From positions 1 through 54,487 of the forward strand of contig NZ_NJNQ01000009.1 of the NCBI RefSeq assembly GCF_002742445.1: 54,487 nucleotides of DNA. Reading direction: 5' to 3'. Positions 34,765 through 43,942 of this stretch are shown here, piece by piece; the stretch's first letter is position 1, and each line of letters opens with the position of its first letter. The position numbers and the translations under genes were made by a program. The notes below the pieces were generated by a model. It worked only from the letters and a program-made list of their open reading frames with translations. It had not been told where the DNA came from and ran no database searches. The DNA comes from Bifidobacterium sp. N4G05 (GTDB lineage: Bacteria; Actinomycetota; Actinomycetes; Actinomycetales; Bifidobacteriaceae).

Positions 34765-37203
34765 ATGGCAGCCAGCATGTTGAACCCCCTACTTCCTCGT
34801 CAGGATGGACGTCTCGAATGGGGTAACGGTGTGGTGTCCATGCTGTTCGACATTGCAGGGGATTCTCCCGTCCGCCTATGCAACGTTGTAGGACGAGGCA
34901 TGATCCCCATTGACGGTCGCCTGTCCGACGATGGAAAGCCTGTAGTGGAAAAGGATCCCCGCCCGATCGTGGAAGTGCTCGCCGCGAACACCGGTTCGCA
35001 AGACAACCGTCTCGCATTGATTGCCACGGTCGCCGGCAGCAAGCTACGCTTCGTTTCCGCGCTCGCGTCCGAGCCTGGGCAGGGTTCCGACGATCCGTTC
35101 CGTTTGGAGATCACGCAGTTCGCGTCGTATGCCGATCTTGAGCCGAAAGGCCGCGAATTCGAGCCGACCGCCAGTGAGCGCGATGCGGCTGCCTCTGCTG
35201 TGAATCCCACACCCGTAACGGTTTGTGCCGACCCGCATGAGGGCCTGGTGGTCACCTCCGTGTTCGAAGCGTTTTCTAATCTTTCCGCGGTGCGCACGTA
35301 CACGCGTCTGCAGTCCGCCAAACAACTGCCGATTGAAGCGGTGTCGTCGCTGAACCTGACCGTTCCCATGCGCGTCAACTGCGGCAAAATCCATCGTTCG
35401 AATATTTTCTGGGGTGACGCCGCCTGGGCCGTGGAAAACGATTGGCGCGTCCGCCCGCTGCGAGACACCCAGGTGCGTAACCGCAACCAGAAAATCAATC
35501 CAGGCCAGTCCAGCTCGAGATTCGCCATGAGCTCCACTTCCACATGGAGTACGGGCGTGCATGAACCGGCCGGTATCGTACAGGTCGAGGGTTCCATGCG
35601 CCGTGCCCGCGACTTCTCCGTAATGTGGCAGATCGAGTACAATGGTCCGTGGGAGTGGGAGGTCGGTGAGGATGATCCCGGTCTGCACATCAGTGCATTC
35701 GGCCCGGAATATCAGGATCACGGCTGGTTCACCAATCTCGGTGAAGGCAACGATTTCGAGTCGGTTCCCGTGTCGTTTGCCATTGCCGCAGGCGATTGGC
35801 AGCAGGCCGTCGCCGAAATGACGTTGCAGCGTCGCGCATTACGCATTGCCAAAGCCCGCGAACTGGGCCGCATCAAGCAGTTCGAACGTACGCAGGGTCT
35901 TGTGATCTACAACGATTACATGAATACGCTGTTTGGCGATCCTCGTATTGAGAAGGAGCTGCCGCTGATCGAAGGCGCGGCAAGCGTTGGCGCGGATATT
36001 TTCTGCATCGACGCCGGCTGGTACGACAGCACCGACGGCGGCTGGTGGGACATGGTCGGCGAATGGCAGGCCTCCACCAACCGTTTCGGCGACACTGGTT
36101 TGCGTGGTCTTGCCGAAAACATCCGTGCGCACGGCATGGGCTTGGGTCTGTGGCTCGAACCTGAAGTGATCGGCGTGAAATCGCCGCTGGCAAGCACGCT
36201 GCCGGATTCCGCGTTCTTTCAACGCCATGGCGTGCGTGTGTGTGATTCGGGTCGTTATTTGCTTGATTTCCGTTCCCCCGAAGCACGCAAGCATGTTACA
36301 CGTACCGTTGACCGTCTAATCGACGATTTCGGCGCGGTGTTCTTCAAGTTCGACTACAACACCACTCCCGGCGTCGGCACTGATTTGAATGCCGAATCCG
36401 TTGGCGACGGCTTGTTTGAACATTGCCGCGCATATTTGGATTGGCTAGACGATTTGCGTCGCCGTCACCCGGACGTGATGATCGAAAATTGCGGTTCCGG
36501 CGCCATGCGTGCCGATTATGCGCAGTTGTCCCGCTTGGATCTGCAATCCACTTCCGACCAGTGCGATCCGCTGATTTACGCGGCCATCGCGGCCGGCGCA
36601 GGTATGACGATTCTGCCGGAACAGCAGGGGAATTGGAGCTACGCCCAGCAGGAGATGGACGATGAGACGGCCGTCTTCACGCTTGCCACGGGCGTGCTCG
36701 GCAGACTGTATCTGTCTGGTTTCATCGATCACATGACCGAGCCGCGTCTTTCGCTCGTTCGTGACGCCATCGCCTTACATCGTTGTGTACTTGCCGATCA
36801 GCAGCATATGGTGCCGTTCTGGCCGTCCGGACTTCCCGATTTCGACGGCGATTGGCTTACCGTCGGTTTGCGCCATGTCGAAACGGATATGCGCGACGTG
36901 TATGTGCGTGGCGAAAACGCATGGAACGAGCAGACTGCCGAACAGAACAGCCAGCAGCCTCAGCAGGAAGACGAACCCGATTACATCATCGTATGGCGTC
37001 GCGGAGGCACCCCCTCGGTGAACATACCGCTGGAAGCCGGCAAAACCATCGAACAGGTTTTCCCGAATCCCGCCGAACCGGATCATGCGCCGGATGCCGA
37101 GCCGTGGACCATCGAACGCATGGATCCGGAAACGGTCCGTCTGAACGCAACCACGTCCAAGCGTCCCTCCGCCCGAATCTTCGCGATTCGCCGCCGCGGT
37201 TGA
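34765..37203 (+). CDS. GH36 alpha-galactosidase
   Basis: 812 residues, no signal peptide, so it acts on imported raffinose-family or other alpha-galactosides. The beta-supersandwich N-terminal region is followed by the barrel; the nucleophile is D530 in FFKFDYN and the acid/base D598 in STSDQCD, a spacing of 68 as expected for GH36. ATG at 34765 is chosen because the in-frame ATG at 34759 directly abuts GAAGGAG, leaving no spacing. Convergent with the LacI gene at 37290 and separated from it by a perfect 18-bp stem-loop. No transporter genes are adjacent, so uptake must be supplied elsewhere. Confidence 0.92.
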   Translation: MAASMLNPLLPRQDGRLEWGNGVVSMLFDIAGDSPVRLCNVVGRGMIPIDGRLSDDGKPVVEKDPRPIVEVLAANTGSQDNRLALIATVAGSKLRFVSALASEPGQGSDDPFRLEITQFASYADLEPKGREFEPTASERDAAASAVNPTPVTVCADPHEGLVVTSVFEAFSNLSAVRTYTRLQSAKQLPIEAVSSLNLTVPMRVNCGKIHRSNIFWGDAAWAVENDWRVRPLRDTQVRNRNQKINPGQSSSRFAMSSTSTWSTGVHEPAGIVQVEGSMRRARDFSVMWQIEYNGPWEWEVGEDDPGLHISAFGPEYQDHGWFTNLGEGNDFESVPVSFAIAAGDWQQAVAEMTLQRRALRIAKARELGRIKQFERTQGLVIYNDYMNTLFGDPRIEKELPLIEGAASVGADIFCIDAGWYDSTDGGWWDMVGEWQASTNRFGDTGLRGLAENIRAHGMGLGLWLEPEVIGVKSPLASTLPDSAFFQRHGVRVCDSGRYLLDFRSPEARKHVTRTVDRLIDDFGAVFFKFDYNTTPGVGTDLNAESVGDGLFEHCRAYLDWLDDLRRRHPDVMIENCGSGAMRADYAQLSRLDLQSTSDQCDPLIYAAIAAGAGMTILPEQQGNWSYAQQEMDDETAVFTLATGVLGRLYLSGFIDHMTEPRLSLVRDAIALHRCVLADQQHMVPFWPSGLPDFDGDWLTVGLRHVETDMRDVYVRGENAWNEQTAEQNSQQPQQEDEPDYIIVWRRGGTPSVNIPLEAGKTIEQVFPNPAEPDHAPDAEPWTIERMDPETVRLNATTSKRPSARIFAIRRRG

Positions 37204-37244
37204 TCGGGGCTGAGCCAACCAATCGCTAAAATGGCGTATTTTCC

Positions 37245-37291
37245 AGCTATCGTGCGTTCCGCTGCAATCGGGCGCGGAACGCACGATAGCT
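37245..37291. terminator. Bidirectional terminator between GH36 and LacI genes
   Basis: Perfect 18-bp arms, AGCTATCGTGCGTTCCGC (37245-37262) and its complement (37274-37291), 11-base loop. The right arm overlaps the LacI stop codon. Confidence 0.85.
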
Positions 37292-38522
37292 ATATGATCG
37301 CGGTCGTGGATTCACGTTCGACCAACTGATATCCGATGGTTGCGCGGCTCGGCGGCAGCACCGTGCCTGCATCATTGGAATTTCCGGCATTGCTGGAATT
37401 ACCATTCACTTCGCCGCGTTCGATCCGTTCGACGATCATATCGACCGCGAATTTGGCAAGCTGGTCGAGATCCACTTGGATGGTGCTCAGCGAAGGGGTG
37501 GTGTAGGTTCCAGAAGTCACGCCGTCGAATCCGATCACCTTCACGTCTTGTGGCACATGGATGCCATAGTCGGCGAGGCCGCGAATCACGCCGAATGCGG
37601 CGAAATCATTGGCGCAGCACACTCCGTCGAACGCGATTGCGGGAATCTTGTCGGTCGTTTCGATCGATTTGCCCGTAATCTCGCCGCTTACATTGTTGAA
37701 ATCGGCGGTTCCGGCCGTGCCTGTTTCGCGGTCTCCGGCACCCGCGCCGGCTCCGCAGTCCGCCCTTCGTGCCGCCATAATCCGTTCGGCGATCGCGTGC
37801 CCGGCGGTAATGCCGTCGTCGGAGCAACCGCCTTCGAACACCATGGTTTCGTCATATGGCAATCCTGCGTCCAGCAACGCCGCGCACGCCCCCCGAAGTC
37901 GCAGTGCGAACGCATTCTGCGCATGCGCTAACTCGGCGCGCGGCACGAACGTATGCCCGACAATCGCAATATTCCGGCATCCCTGGGCGATCAGATACTG
38001 CATCGCAGCGCGTTCGCCCTCCTCGTTGGGAAAATTCACGGCATCCACGGTTGGCGTTTCCTCGCATGCGTCGAGCAGTACGAGAGGGCGCCCGCCGTTG
38101 AGTTTGGCGAGCGGTAGATTCGTGCCCAATCCGGTGGCATGCAGAATCTCACCGTCGAAGAGCTGCCCGGAGAACGGATTGCTGGTCAGAGCGTGTTCGG
38201 CCGCGTCCGGTGAATATTGGGTTTGCTCAATGAATGGCGTGAGTCCGCGTGATGTGATCTCGTGGCTCAAAGCTTGCGTCAGTTTCGAATAGAACGGCGA
38301 ATCGAATTCGTTGACGATGATGTGAATAATGTTGCTGCGACCTGATTTGAGCATGCTGGCTGTCAGATTGATGCGATAGTCGAGTTTTTTCGCTGCTGCC
38401 AATACTTTGGCTCGGGTCGATTCCTTGACGCCGGCTTTGCCGTGCAGTGCGTTCGATGCGGTCATGGGGGAGACTCCGGCCTGATTTGCCACGTCTCGCA
38501 ACGTCGGTTTGCCGCTTGTCAT
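37290..38522 (-). CDS. LacI-family regulator of galactoside/arabinoside genes
   Basis: 410 residues, longer than the usual 330-350. The HTH TLRDVANQAGVSPMTASNAL and hinge lead into the ligand domain. Two low-complexity inserts explain the extra length: a Gly/Ala/Thr-rich stretch after MAARRADCGAGAGAG and a Asn/Ser/Gly stretch (VNGNSSNAGNSNDAG) near the C-terminus. It lies between GH36 (convergent) and GH27-GH51 (divergent), so it probably controls both flanks. Dyads resembling LacI operators occur in the 38523-38765 gap. GAGCGGCGC precedes the start, a weak ribosome site. Confidence 0.9.
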   Translation of the reverse strand: MTSGKPTLRDVANQAGVSPMTASNALHGKAGVKESTRAKVLAAAKKLDYRINLTASMLKSGRSNIIHIIVNEFDSPFYSKLTQALSHEITSRGLTPFIEQTQYSPDAAEHALTSNPFSGQLFDGEILHATGLGTNLPLAKLNGGRPLVLLDACEETPTVDAVNFPNEEGERAAMQYLIAQGCRNIAIVGHTFVPRAELAHAQNAFALRLRGACAALLDAGLPYDETMVFEGGCSDDGITAGHAIAERIMAARRADCGAGAGAGDRETGTAGTADFNNVSGEITGKSIETTDKIPAIAFDGVCCANDFAAFGVIRGLADYGIHVPQDVKVIGFDGVTSGTYTTPSLSTIQVDLDQLAKFAVDMIVERIERGEVNGNSSNAGNSNDAGTVLPPSRATIGYQLVERESTTAII

Positions 38523-38550
38523 GCGCCGCTCCTTACAGCCAAGTTTTTCT

Positions 38551-38757
38551 GTAACGATATTATATATGATGATTTTCTAGTAATCGTTGAAATTTCAAAG
38601 AATCACCAATATCTTATCATGATTGTGATTTCTGAAATATGTTATAAAATATGTAACGGTACATATCTGAAGTTTTCCAGGATGATGAAGTCGAACAAGT
38701 AAGTCAAGGATGACGTCAGATACTGTAAACGACACGCTTTTCTAACGTTGTACAAGG
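38551..38757. promoter_or_regulatory. AT-rich divergent control region with TAACG-type operator candidates
   Basis: Between the LacI and GH27 starts. TGTAACGGTACA (38652-38663) is a dyad with TGTA/TACA arms. The TAACG core recurs in GTAACGATAT (38551-38560) and CTAACGTTGTACA (38742-38754, right before the ribosome site). Three related cores in 200 bases suggest cooperative LacI-type binding. Confidence 0.45.
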
Positions 38758-38765
38758 AGAAGGCA

Positions 38766-40187
38766 ATGGCGATTACCGAGGATTTGCCAAAAGTATGGCG
38801 ACCGCCAATGGGCTGGAACAGCTGGGATTCCTACGGCACCACCGTCACTGAAAGCGAAGTGCTTGCCAACGCACGATTCATGGCGGAACACCTGAAAGAC
38901 GCCGGCTGGGATACGATCGTCGTCGACATCGACTGGTACGACCCGACCGCCCGCGCACACGGTTACAATGCCAATGCGCCGCTGATCCTCGACGAATACG
39001 GACGTCAACTGCCCGACCCTGAACGATTCCCCAGCGCTGCAGACGGGCACGGTTTCGCACCGCTTGCCGAACAGATCCACGCCATGGGACTCAAATTTGG
39101 CGTACATATGATGCGAGGCATTCCGCGCTTGGCGGTCGACAACAATCTGCCGGTCAAAGGCACTCCATACACGGCGCAAGAGGTGGCGGACCTTAACCAC
39201 GTGTGCAAGTGGAATCCAGACAATTATGGGCTGAACCATAACCACTCCGGAGCTCAAGCTTGGTATGACGAACAGCTCGACCTGTTCGCCTCATGGGGGC
39301 TTGACTTCCTCAAAGTCGACGACATGCAAACGCCATTCCACAGCGCGGAAATCGCCGCCTACCATAACGCCATCGCCAAAGCTGAAGCGAAATACGGTCG
39401 CAGCATCAGCCTGTCGCTCTCGCCGGGCGGTTGGGTGAGCACCGGCTACACCGAATTTCTGCGAGACAGCGCGCAAATGTGGCGTATCAGCGACGATTTA
39501 TGGGATCGTTGGGAAGACATCTACCAGCAATTCCCGCGTCTTGCGAGGTGGGCGCCGTTCCAGACCACCGGTCATTGGGCTGACGCCGACATGCTGCCGT
39601 TGGGGCATATTGGATTGCGGGCCGAACGTGGCGACGATCGCCAAAGCCGCCTCACCGAAGATGAAAGCCGCACGTTGCTTGCCCTCTGGTGCATGGGACG
39701 CAGCCCACTTATGGTAGGCGGCGACCTGCCGACCAGTACCAGCGAAACCATTGAACTGCTCGCCAATCCGGCATTGCGCGAAGTCACCGCAGGATCCACC
39801 AACAATCACGAAACCGTGTACGAACGCATCTTCGAACGTTGGGATGACGAAAACTCCTACCTTGGGGATCTCGTGGTGTGGGCCGCCGATGCGGCCGACT
39901 GGGCGGATGGCACTCCTTCCGCGCATTCGGGCGGACATTATGCAGCCATCTTCTGGACCGGCGATCGCGACTACGAACTGCCGGCAACCATCGAACTGCA
40001 ATCCATCGTCGGATTAAGCCAACGCAACGATCCGTGGACGATTACCAATCTGTTTGACGACGAAACCAACGCAACTGGCGAAACTGATGTAACCGGCGCA
40101 CGTATCGAAGGTGAGGGCGAAGATCGAGTCATCCGCGGAACCATACCAGCGCATGGCGTGCTCTGGTTCGCACTCGACCCGCGCTGA
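38766..40187 (+). CDS. GH27 glycoside hydrolase (alpha-galactosidase or beta-L-arabinopyranosidase)
   Basis: 473 residues, cytoplasmic. The GH27 signature MGWNSWDSYG is at the N-terminus; the nucleophile is D185 in FLKVDDMQ and the acid/base D243 in WRISDD. A C-terminal beta domain ends the protein. GH27 contains alpha-galactosidases, alpha-N-acetylgalactosaminidases and beta-L-arabinopyranosidases. The GH51 arabinofuranosidase 93 bases downstream makes an arabinogalactan- or arabinan-related role plausible, and a GH36 enzyme already covers alpha-galactosides nearby. ATG at 38766 follows AAGGAGA. Probably co-transcribed with GH51 and repressed by the divergent LacI protein. Confidence 0.88.
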   Translation: MAITEDLPKVWRPPMGWNSWDSYGTTVTESEVLANARFMAEHLKDAGWDTIVVDIDWYDPTARAHGYNANAPLILDEYGRQLPDPERFPSAADGHGFAPLAEQIHAMGLKFGVHMMRGIPRLAVDNNLPVKGTPYTAQEVADLNHVCKWNPDNYGLNHNHSGAQAWYDEQLDLFASWGLDFLKVDDMQTPFHSAEIAAYHNAIAKAEAKYGRSISLSLSPGGWVSTGYTEFLRDSAQMWRISDDLWDRWEDIYQQFPRLARWAPFQTTGHWADADMLPLGHIGLRAERGDDRQSRLTEDESRTLLALWCMGRSPLMVGGDLPTSTSETIELLANPALREVTAGSTNNHETVYERIFERWDDENSYLGDLVVWAADAADWADGTPSAHSGGHYAAIFWTGDRDYELPATIELQSIVGLSQRNDPWTITNLFDDETNATGETDVTGARIEGEGEDRVIRGTIPAHGVLWFALDPR

Positions 40188-40280
40188 CGGCAACCAGCAG
40201 TCGCTATAAATCGCCATCAATCATCAAATTTCCAACAAAACTCAATAACAAACCACCAACCAAACACAACAAGGAATGCC

Positions 40281-42641
40281 ATGACCGACACCATCATCGC
40301 AACCCTCAACAAGGCAGGTGTGCGCAACATCAGCACCGACCTGTGGGGCATCTTCTACGAAGACATCAGCTACTCCGGCGACGGCGGACTCAACGCCGAC
40401 CTCGTACAGAACGGCGCATTCGAATACAATCGCGCCGACTCCTCCGACTGGAGCAACTACAGCTTCTGGCGCAAAATCGTGCCCGCCGGCTCCTTCGCAG
40501 CCTTCGACGTGCTCACCGACAATCCGGTAGCCGAAGAAAACCCGCACTATGCGTCCGTTGAAGTCGAACAGGCGCCGGCTTCGCTTGAAAATATCGGCTG
40601 GGACGGCATGGTCTTCCGTGCCGGCGAAACCTACGATTTCTCCGCATGGATGCGTATTTCCAACAATTGCGAAGCTTCCGCACTTCCCGTCACCGTCGCT
40701 CTGATTGACGACGATGGAAATGCGATTGCAGAACAAGATATCACCGTCGATTCCAACGATTGGCGTAAGCAAGAGGTTTCGCTGACGGTTTCCGGTGAAA
40801 GCAATGCCATCGTTGTACATGAAGGCGCTTTGCGACTCACCTTCACCACGGAAGGTACCATTGATCTTGATTTCGTTACCCTCGAACCACGCACCACCTA
40901 CAACGGGCTCAAGCATTTCCGTCCCGATTTGGTCAAGGCGCTCGCCGACCTGCAGCCGCGCTTCATGCGCTTCCCGGGCGGCTGCATCACCCACGGTCTT
41001 GGCATGGATAACATGTACCACTGGGATCGCACCATCGGTGATGTTGAGCATCGGCCGCACAATTTCAACCTGTGGGGATATCACCAGTCGTTCCGTATCG
41101 GCTACTACGAGTATTTGTGCCTGTGCGAAACCATTGGCGCGAAGCCGCTACCGGTGCTGCCCGCTGCCGTGAGCTGCCAGAACACCAGCCAAGGTCCGGT
41201 GCCGATCGCGCAGAAAGACATGCCGGCATACATCGATGAAGTGCTGCATTTGGTCGAATTCTGCAATGGCGACGCCGCAACCACCGAATGGGGTGCCAAG
41301 CGTGCCGCCATGGGTCATCCGGAACCGTTCAACCTTGAATATTTGGGCATTGGCAACGAAGATCTTATCGATGACGTGTTCAAGAACCGCTTCCAGCAGA
41401 TCTTCGACGAGGTCAAGGCCGCCTACCCGGATATTGTTGTGGTTGGCACGGTCGGTCCGGCTCCGAGTGGCCCCGACTATGAGGCTGGTTGGCAGTATGC
41501 ACGTGAAGCCGGTATTCCCATTGTTGACGAGCATTCCTACCAGTCTTCCAGCTGGTGGTTCCACAATCTCGACCACTACGACACCACGGATCGTGAAGGC
41601 CCGAAGGTGTACTTGGGCGAGTATGGTTCGTGGAACACACAGCTGATCAACGGTCTTTCTGAAGCGGCGTTCATGGGTCGCATGGAATTGAACGGCGATG
41701 CAGTGGTTATGTCTTCGTATGCGCCGCTGTTTGCCAAGAACGGGCATCACAGCTGGAATCCTGATCTGATCTACTTCGACAACGAACGTACCTACCTGCC
41801 GTACAGCTACTGGGTGCAGCAGATGTATGCCACCACCACGTCCGATACCGCATGGCCGGTTGCAGTGGAAGGCAAGACCACGCTGCGTCGCGAACTGCCG
41901 TCGACGGTCGGCTTGCGTTTGGAAGGCGCTGCTCACGCCGACATCACCGACTTCAGCGTCGACACTGCTGATGGTCGCCATATTGAGCTTGAAGACTGCC
42001 ATTACGCGGGCAACGGTCCGAAAGCCACGAATCTGAACATCGACGCCGACGCCTACACCATCAACGCCACCATCACCTATTATCAGGGTCGTTGGGGTCT
42101 GCAGCTGGTGCACGGCGACATCAACGGCAAGAACCACAACATCACGTCGTTCGGCCGTGCCTTCGAAATCAAGGTGGTGCGCGACGGCACCGCCTACAAT
42201 CTCGACGGCACCGAATGGTCCATGGACGAAGTGTTCCCCGGAACCGTGTGGCAGGTGCGCATCGAAGTGACCGATCGTGGCGAAAGCATGAAGCTGTATA
42301 TCGATGGAGAGCTTGTTGCGCAAGGTGTTGAAGAGCCGGAAGAGCCTCGTCGTACCGTCACTGTGGCTCGTAACGATGCCGAGGGAGTCACTTACGTGCG
42401 TATCGTCAACGCGCTCGATGCCGAAGCTGAAGTGGATGTGACTCAGGTGCTTGACGAGCTTGGTGTTTCCGCGGAATCCCGCGCTTCGGCAACTGCCACT
42501 GTGCTTGCCGGAGCCGACCCGTACGCTGGTGAAATCGGCAAGTCCTCACCAACCGTTCCAGTCGGAACCTCGCTTGACCTGACCAGCGGCATCTACACCG
42601 CCCCCGCCTGGTCCTTCACCACCCTCACCCTCCATGACTAA
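40281..42641 (+). CDS. GH51 alpha-L-arabinofuranosidase
   Basis: 786 residues, cytoplasmic (no signal). The order is an N-terminal strand, a CBM4/9-like jelly roll (about 35-205), the TIM barrel with acid/base E360 in LGIGNED and nucleophile E447 in YLGEYGSW, a beta domain and, inserted near 555-690, a LamG/concanavalin-like module (ITYYQGRWGLQLVHGDINGK). It removes alpha-L-arabinofuranosyl residues from imported arabino-oligosaccharides. ATG follows AAGGAATGCC. The CBM-containing layout is known in larger bifidobacterial GH51 enzymes. It is downstream of GH27 in a likely two-gene operon. Confidence 0.92.
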   Translation: MTDTIIATLNKAGVRNISTDLWGIFYEDISYSGDGGLNADLVQNGAFEYNRADSSDWSNYSFWRKIVPAGSFAAFDVLTDNPVAEENPHYASVEVEQAPASLENIGWDGMVFRAGETYDFSAWMRISNNCEASALPVTVALIDDDGNAIAEQDITVDSNDWRKQEVSLTVSGESNAIVVHEGALRLTFTTEGTIDLDFVTLEPRTTYNGLKHFRPDLVKALADLQPRFMRFPGGCITHGLGMDNMYHWDRTIGDVEHRPHNFNLWGYHQSFRIGYYEYLCLCETIGAKPLPVLPAAVSCQNTSQGPVPIAQKDMPAYIDEVLHLVEFCNGDAATTEWGAKRAAMGHPEPFNLEYLGIGNEDLIDDVFKNRFQQIFDEVKAAYPDIVVVGTVGPAPSGPDYEAGWQYAREAGIPIVDEHSYQSSSWWFHNLDHYDTTDREGPKVYLGEYGSWNTQLINGLSEAAFMGRMELNGDAVVMSSYAPLFAKNGHHSWNPDLIYFDNERTYLPYSYWVQQMYATTTSDTAWPVAVEGKTTLRRELPSTVGLRLEGAAHADITDFSVDTADGRHIELEDCHYAGNGPKATNLNIDADAYTINATITYYQGRWGLQLVHGDINGKNHNITSFGRAFEIKVVRDGTAYNLDGTEWSMDEVFPGTVWQVRIEVTDRGESMKLYIDGELVAQGVEEPEEPRRTVTVARNDAEGVTYVRIVNALDAEAEVDVTQVLDELGVSAESRASATATVLAGADPYAGEIGKSSPTVPVGTSLDLTSGIYTAPAWSFTTLTLHD

Positions 42642-42762
42642 TCGCGGAAAGCGTTTCAGCGCTACATCGCAAAACATATAGAGGTGCGTTGGTTAATCCC
42701 ACTGCCATCGATGAATAACGCGGCTTCCGAAGCAAGACTGCCATCGAGCGTAGGCTGGAGGC

Positions 42763-43719
42763 ATGAGCAAACACCATCGTGACCGCAGCTGGGCGCCAGC
42801 ACCGCAACCACTTCCCGAGAACGCGCACGTTATCGACAACCACACGCATGTGGCGTCCGTCGTGCCGTTCTCGCGGGCCATGAGCCATGAAGCCCAAGAA
42901 AAAGGCCAACCGGAAGTCCCCGTATACAGCGTCGACGAACTGCTGAACCAAGCACAACAAGTCGGCGTCGAAGGCGTCATCGACTGCGGATGCGAACTAC
43001 CGAACCTCATGACCGCCATCGACATGGCACGTGAACACCCCCAAACCGTGCACGCGGCCATCGCCATACATCCCAACGAATCCGTGCTCCACGGTCATCG
43101 CGGAGTGCCCGGACCAGACGGCCTTCCGCTCAAATACAAACCCTGGCACGACACCAACTTCGAAGACGCCATGGCCGAAGTACACCGTCTTGCCATCACT
43201 TACCCCAATCGGGTTGTGGCCATAGGCGAAACCGGCATGGATCTCTTCCGCACCGGCGAAGCCGCCAAAGAACTCCAGCGGGAAGCTTTCCGCGCGCACA
43301 TCGCGCTCGCCAAGGAACTCAATCTGCCTATGCAGATCCATGACCGTGACTCGCATAAGGAAGTTATCGAAACGTTGCTGGCGGACGGCGCTCCCGAACG
43401 GACCGTGTTCCACAGCTATTCCGGTGATGCCGAAATGGGTGAGATAGCGCGCGAAAACGGTTGGTATCTCAGTCTTTCGGGCACATCCAGCTATAAGGGC
43501 AACGATGGTATCCGCGAGTCGGCACGCATTGTCGGGCTCAGTCATGTCATGGTCGAAACCGATGCCCCCTACCTAAGTCCGATGCCGTATCGTGGCCGCA
43601 CCAACGCGCCGTACATGATCCCCTACACCCTGCAGTCGTTGGCGAATTATCTCGATAAACCGCTGACGGAAGTCGCGCAGGCAACACGAAAGACTACGCG
43701 CGAAGTGTACGGAATCTGA
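42763..43719 (+). CDS. TatD-family metal-dependent deoxyribonuclease
   Basis: 318 residues. Metal-binding motifs in order: DNHTH (H27, H29), GETGMDLFR, IHDRDSH, FHSYSG and VETDAPYLSP. This is a TIM-barrel hydrolase acting as 3'-5' exonuclease in DNA turnover or repair, or as D-aminoacyl-tRNA-linked hydrolase in some members. The N-terminal 20 residues are an extension. GGAGG sits only one base from the ATG, too close for a normal ribosome site; TAGGCT six bases further up could be a -10 box for a leaderless mRNA. Monocistronic as far as can be seen, followed by the kup promoter region. Confidence 0.92.
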   Translation: MSKHHRDRSWAPAPQPLPENAHVIDNHTHVASVVPFSRAMSHEAQEKGQPEVPVYSVDELLNQAQQVGVEGVIDCGCELPNLMTAIDMAREHPQTVHAAIAIHPNESVLHGHRGVPGPDGLPLKYKPWHDTNFEDAMAEVHRLAITYPNRVVAIGETGMDLFRTGEAAKELQREAFRAHIALAKELNLPMQIHDRDSHKEVIETLLADGAPERTVFHSYSGDAEMGEIARENGWYLSLSGTSSYKGNDGIRESARIVGLSHVMVETDAPYLSPMPYRGRTNAPYMIPYTLQSLANYLDKPLTEVAQATRKTTREVYGI

Positions 43720-43854
43720 ACAAATTCCGAAAATCGGCAAAGCGGAAACGATTTGTCCGAAAATGAGAGAGAATAAGAGAAAAACAAAAGGGAAAAAACC
43801 CACAGGAAGTCTACTTCTTTCGAGATCAAGAATCGCAAGAAACAATGTGAAGAT

Positions 43855-43883
43855 TTGACAAGACTTCGTACGGCTCCTAACGT
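43855..43883 (+). promoter_or_regulatory. kup promoter
   Basis: TTGACA (43855-43860), 17-base spacer, TAACGT (43878-43883), 60 bases upstream of the start. The leader is too short for the cyclic-di-AMP riboswitch class often found before potassium transporters. Confidence 0.7.
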
Positions 43884-43942
43884 GCCTTTTTGCGTTTATT
43901 TTGGGGAGTGGGTTGGAAGGCCCGCCACTTGGAGGTAGCGTT

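Noticed and set aside
43720..43942. Cyclic-di-AMP riboswitch before kup
   Set aside because: The leader after the promoter is only about 55 bases, too short, and lacks the expected helices.
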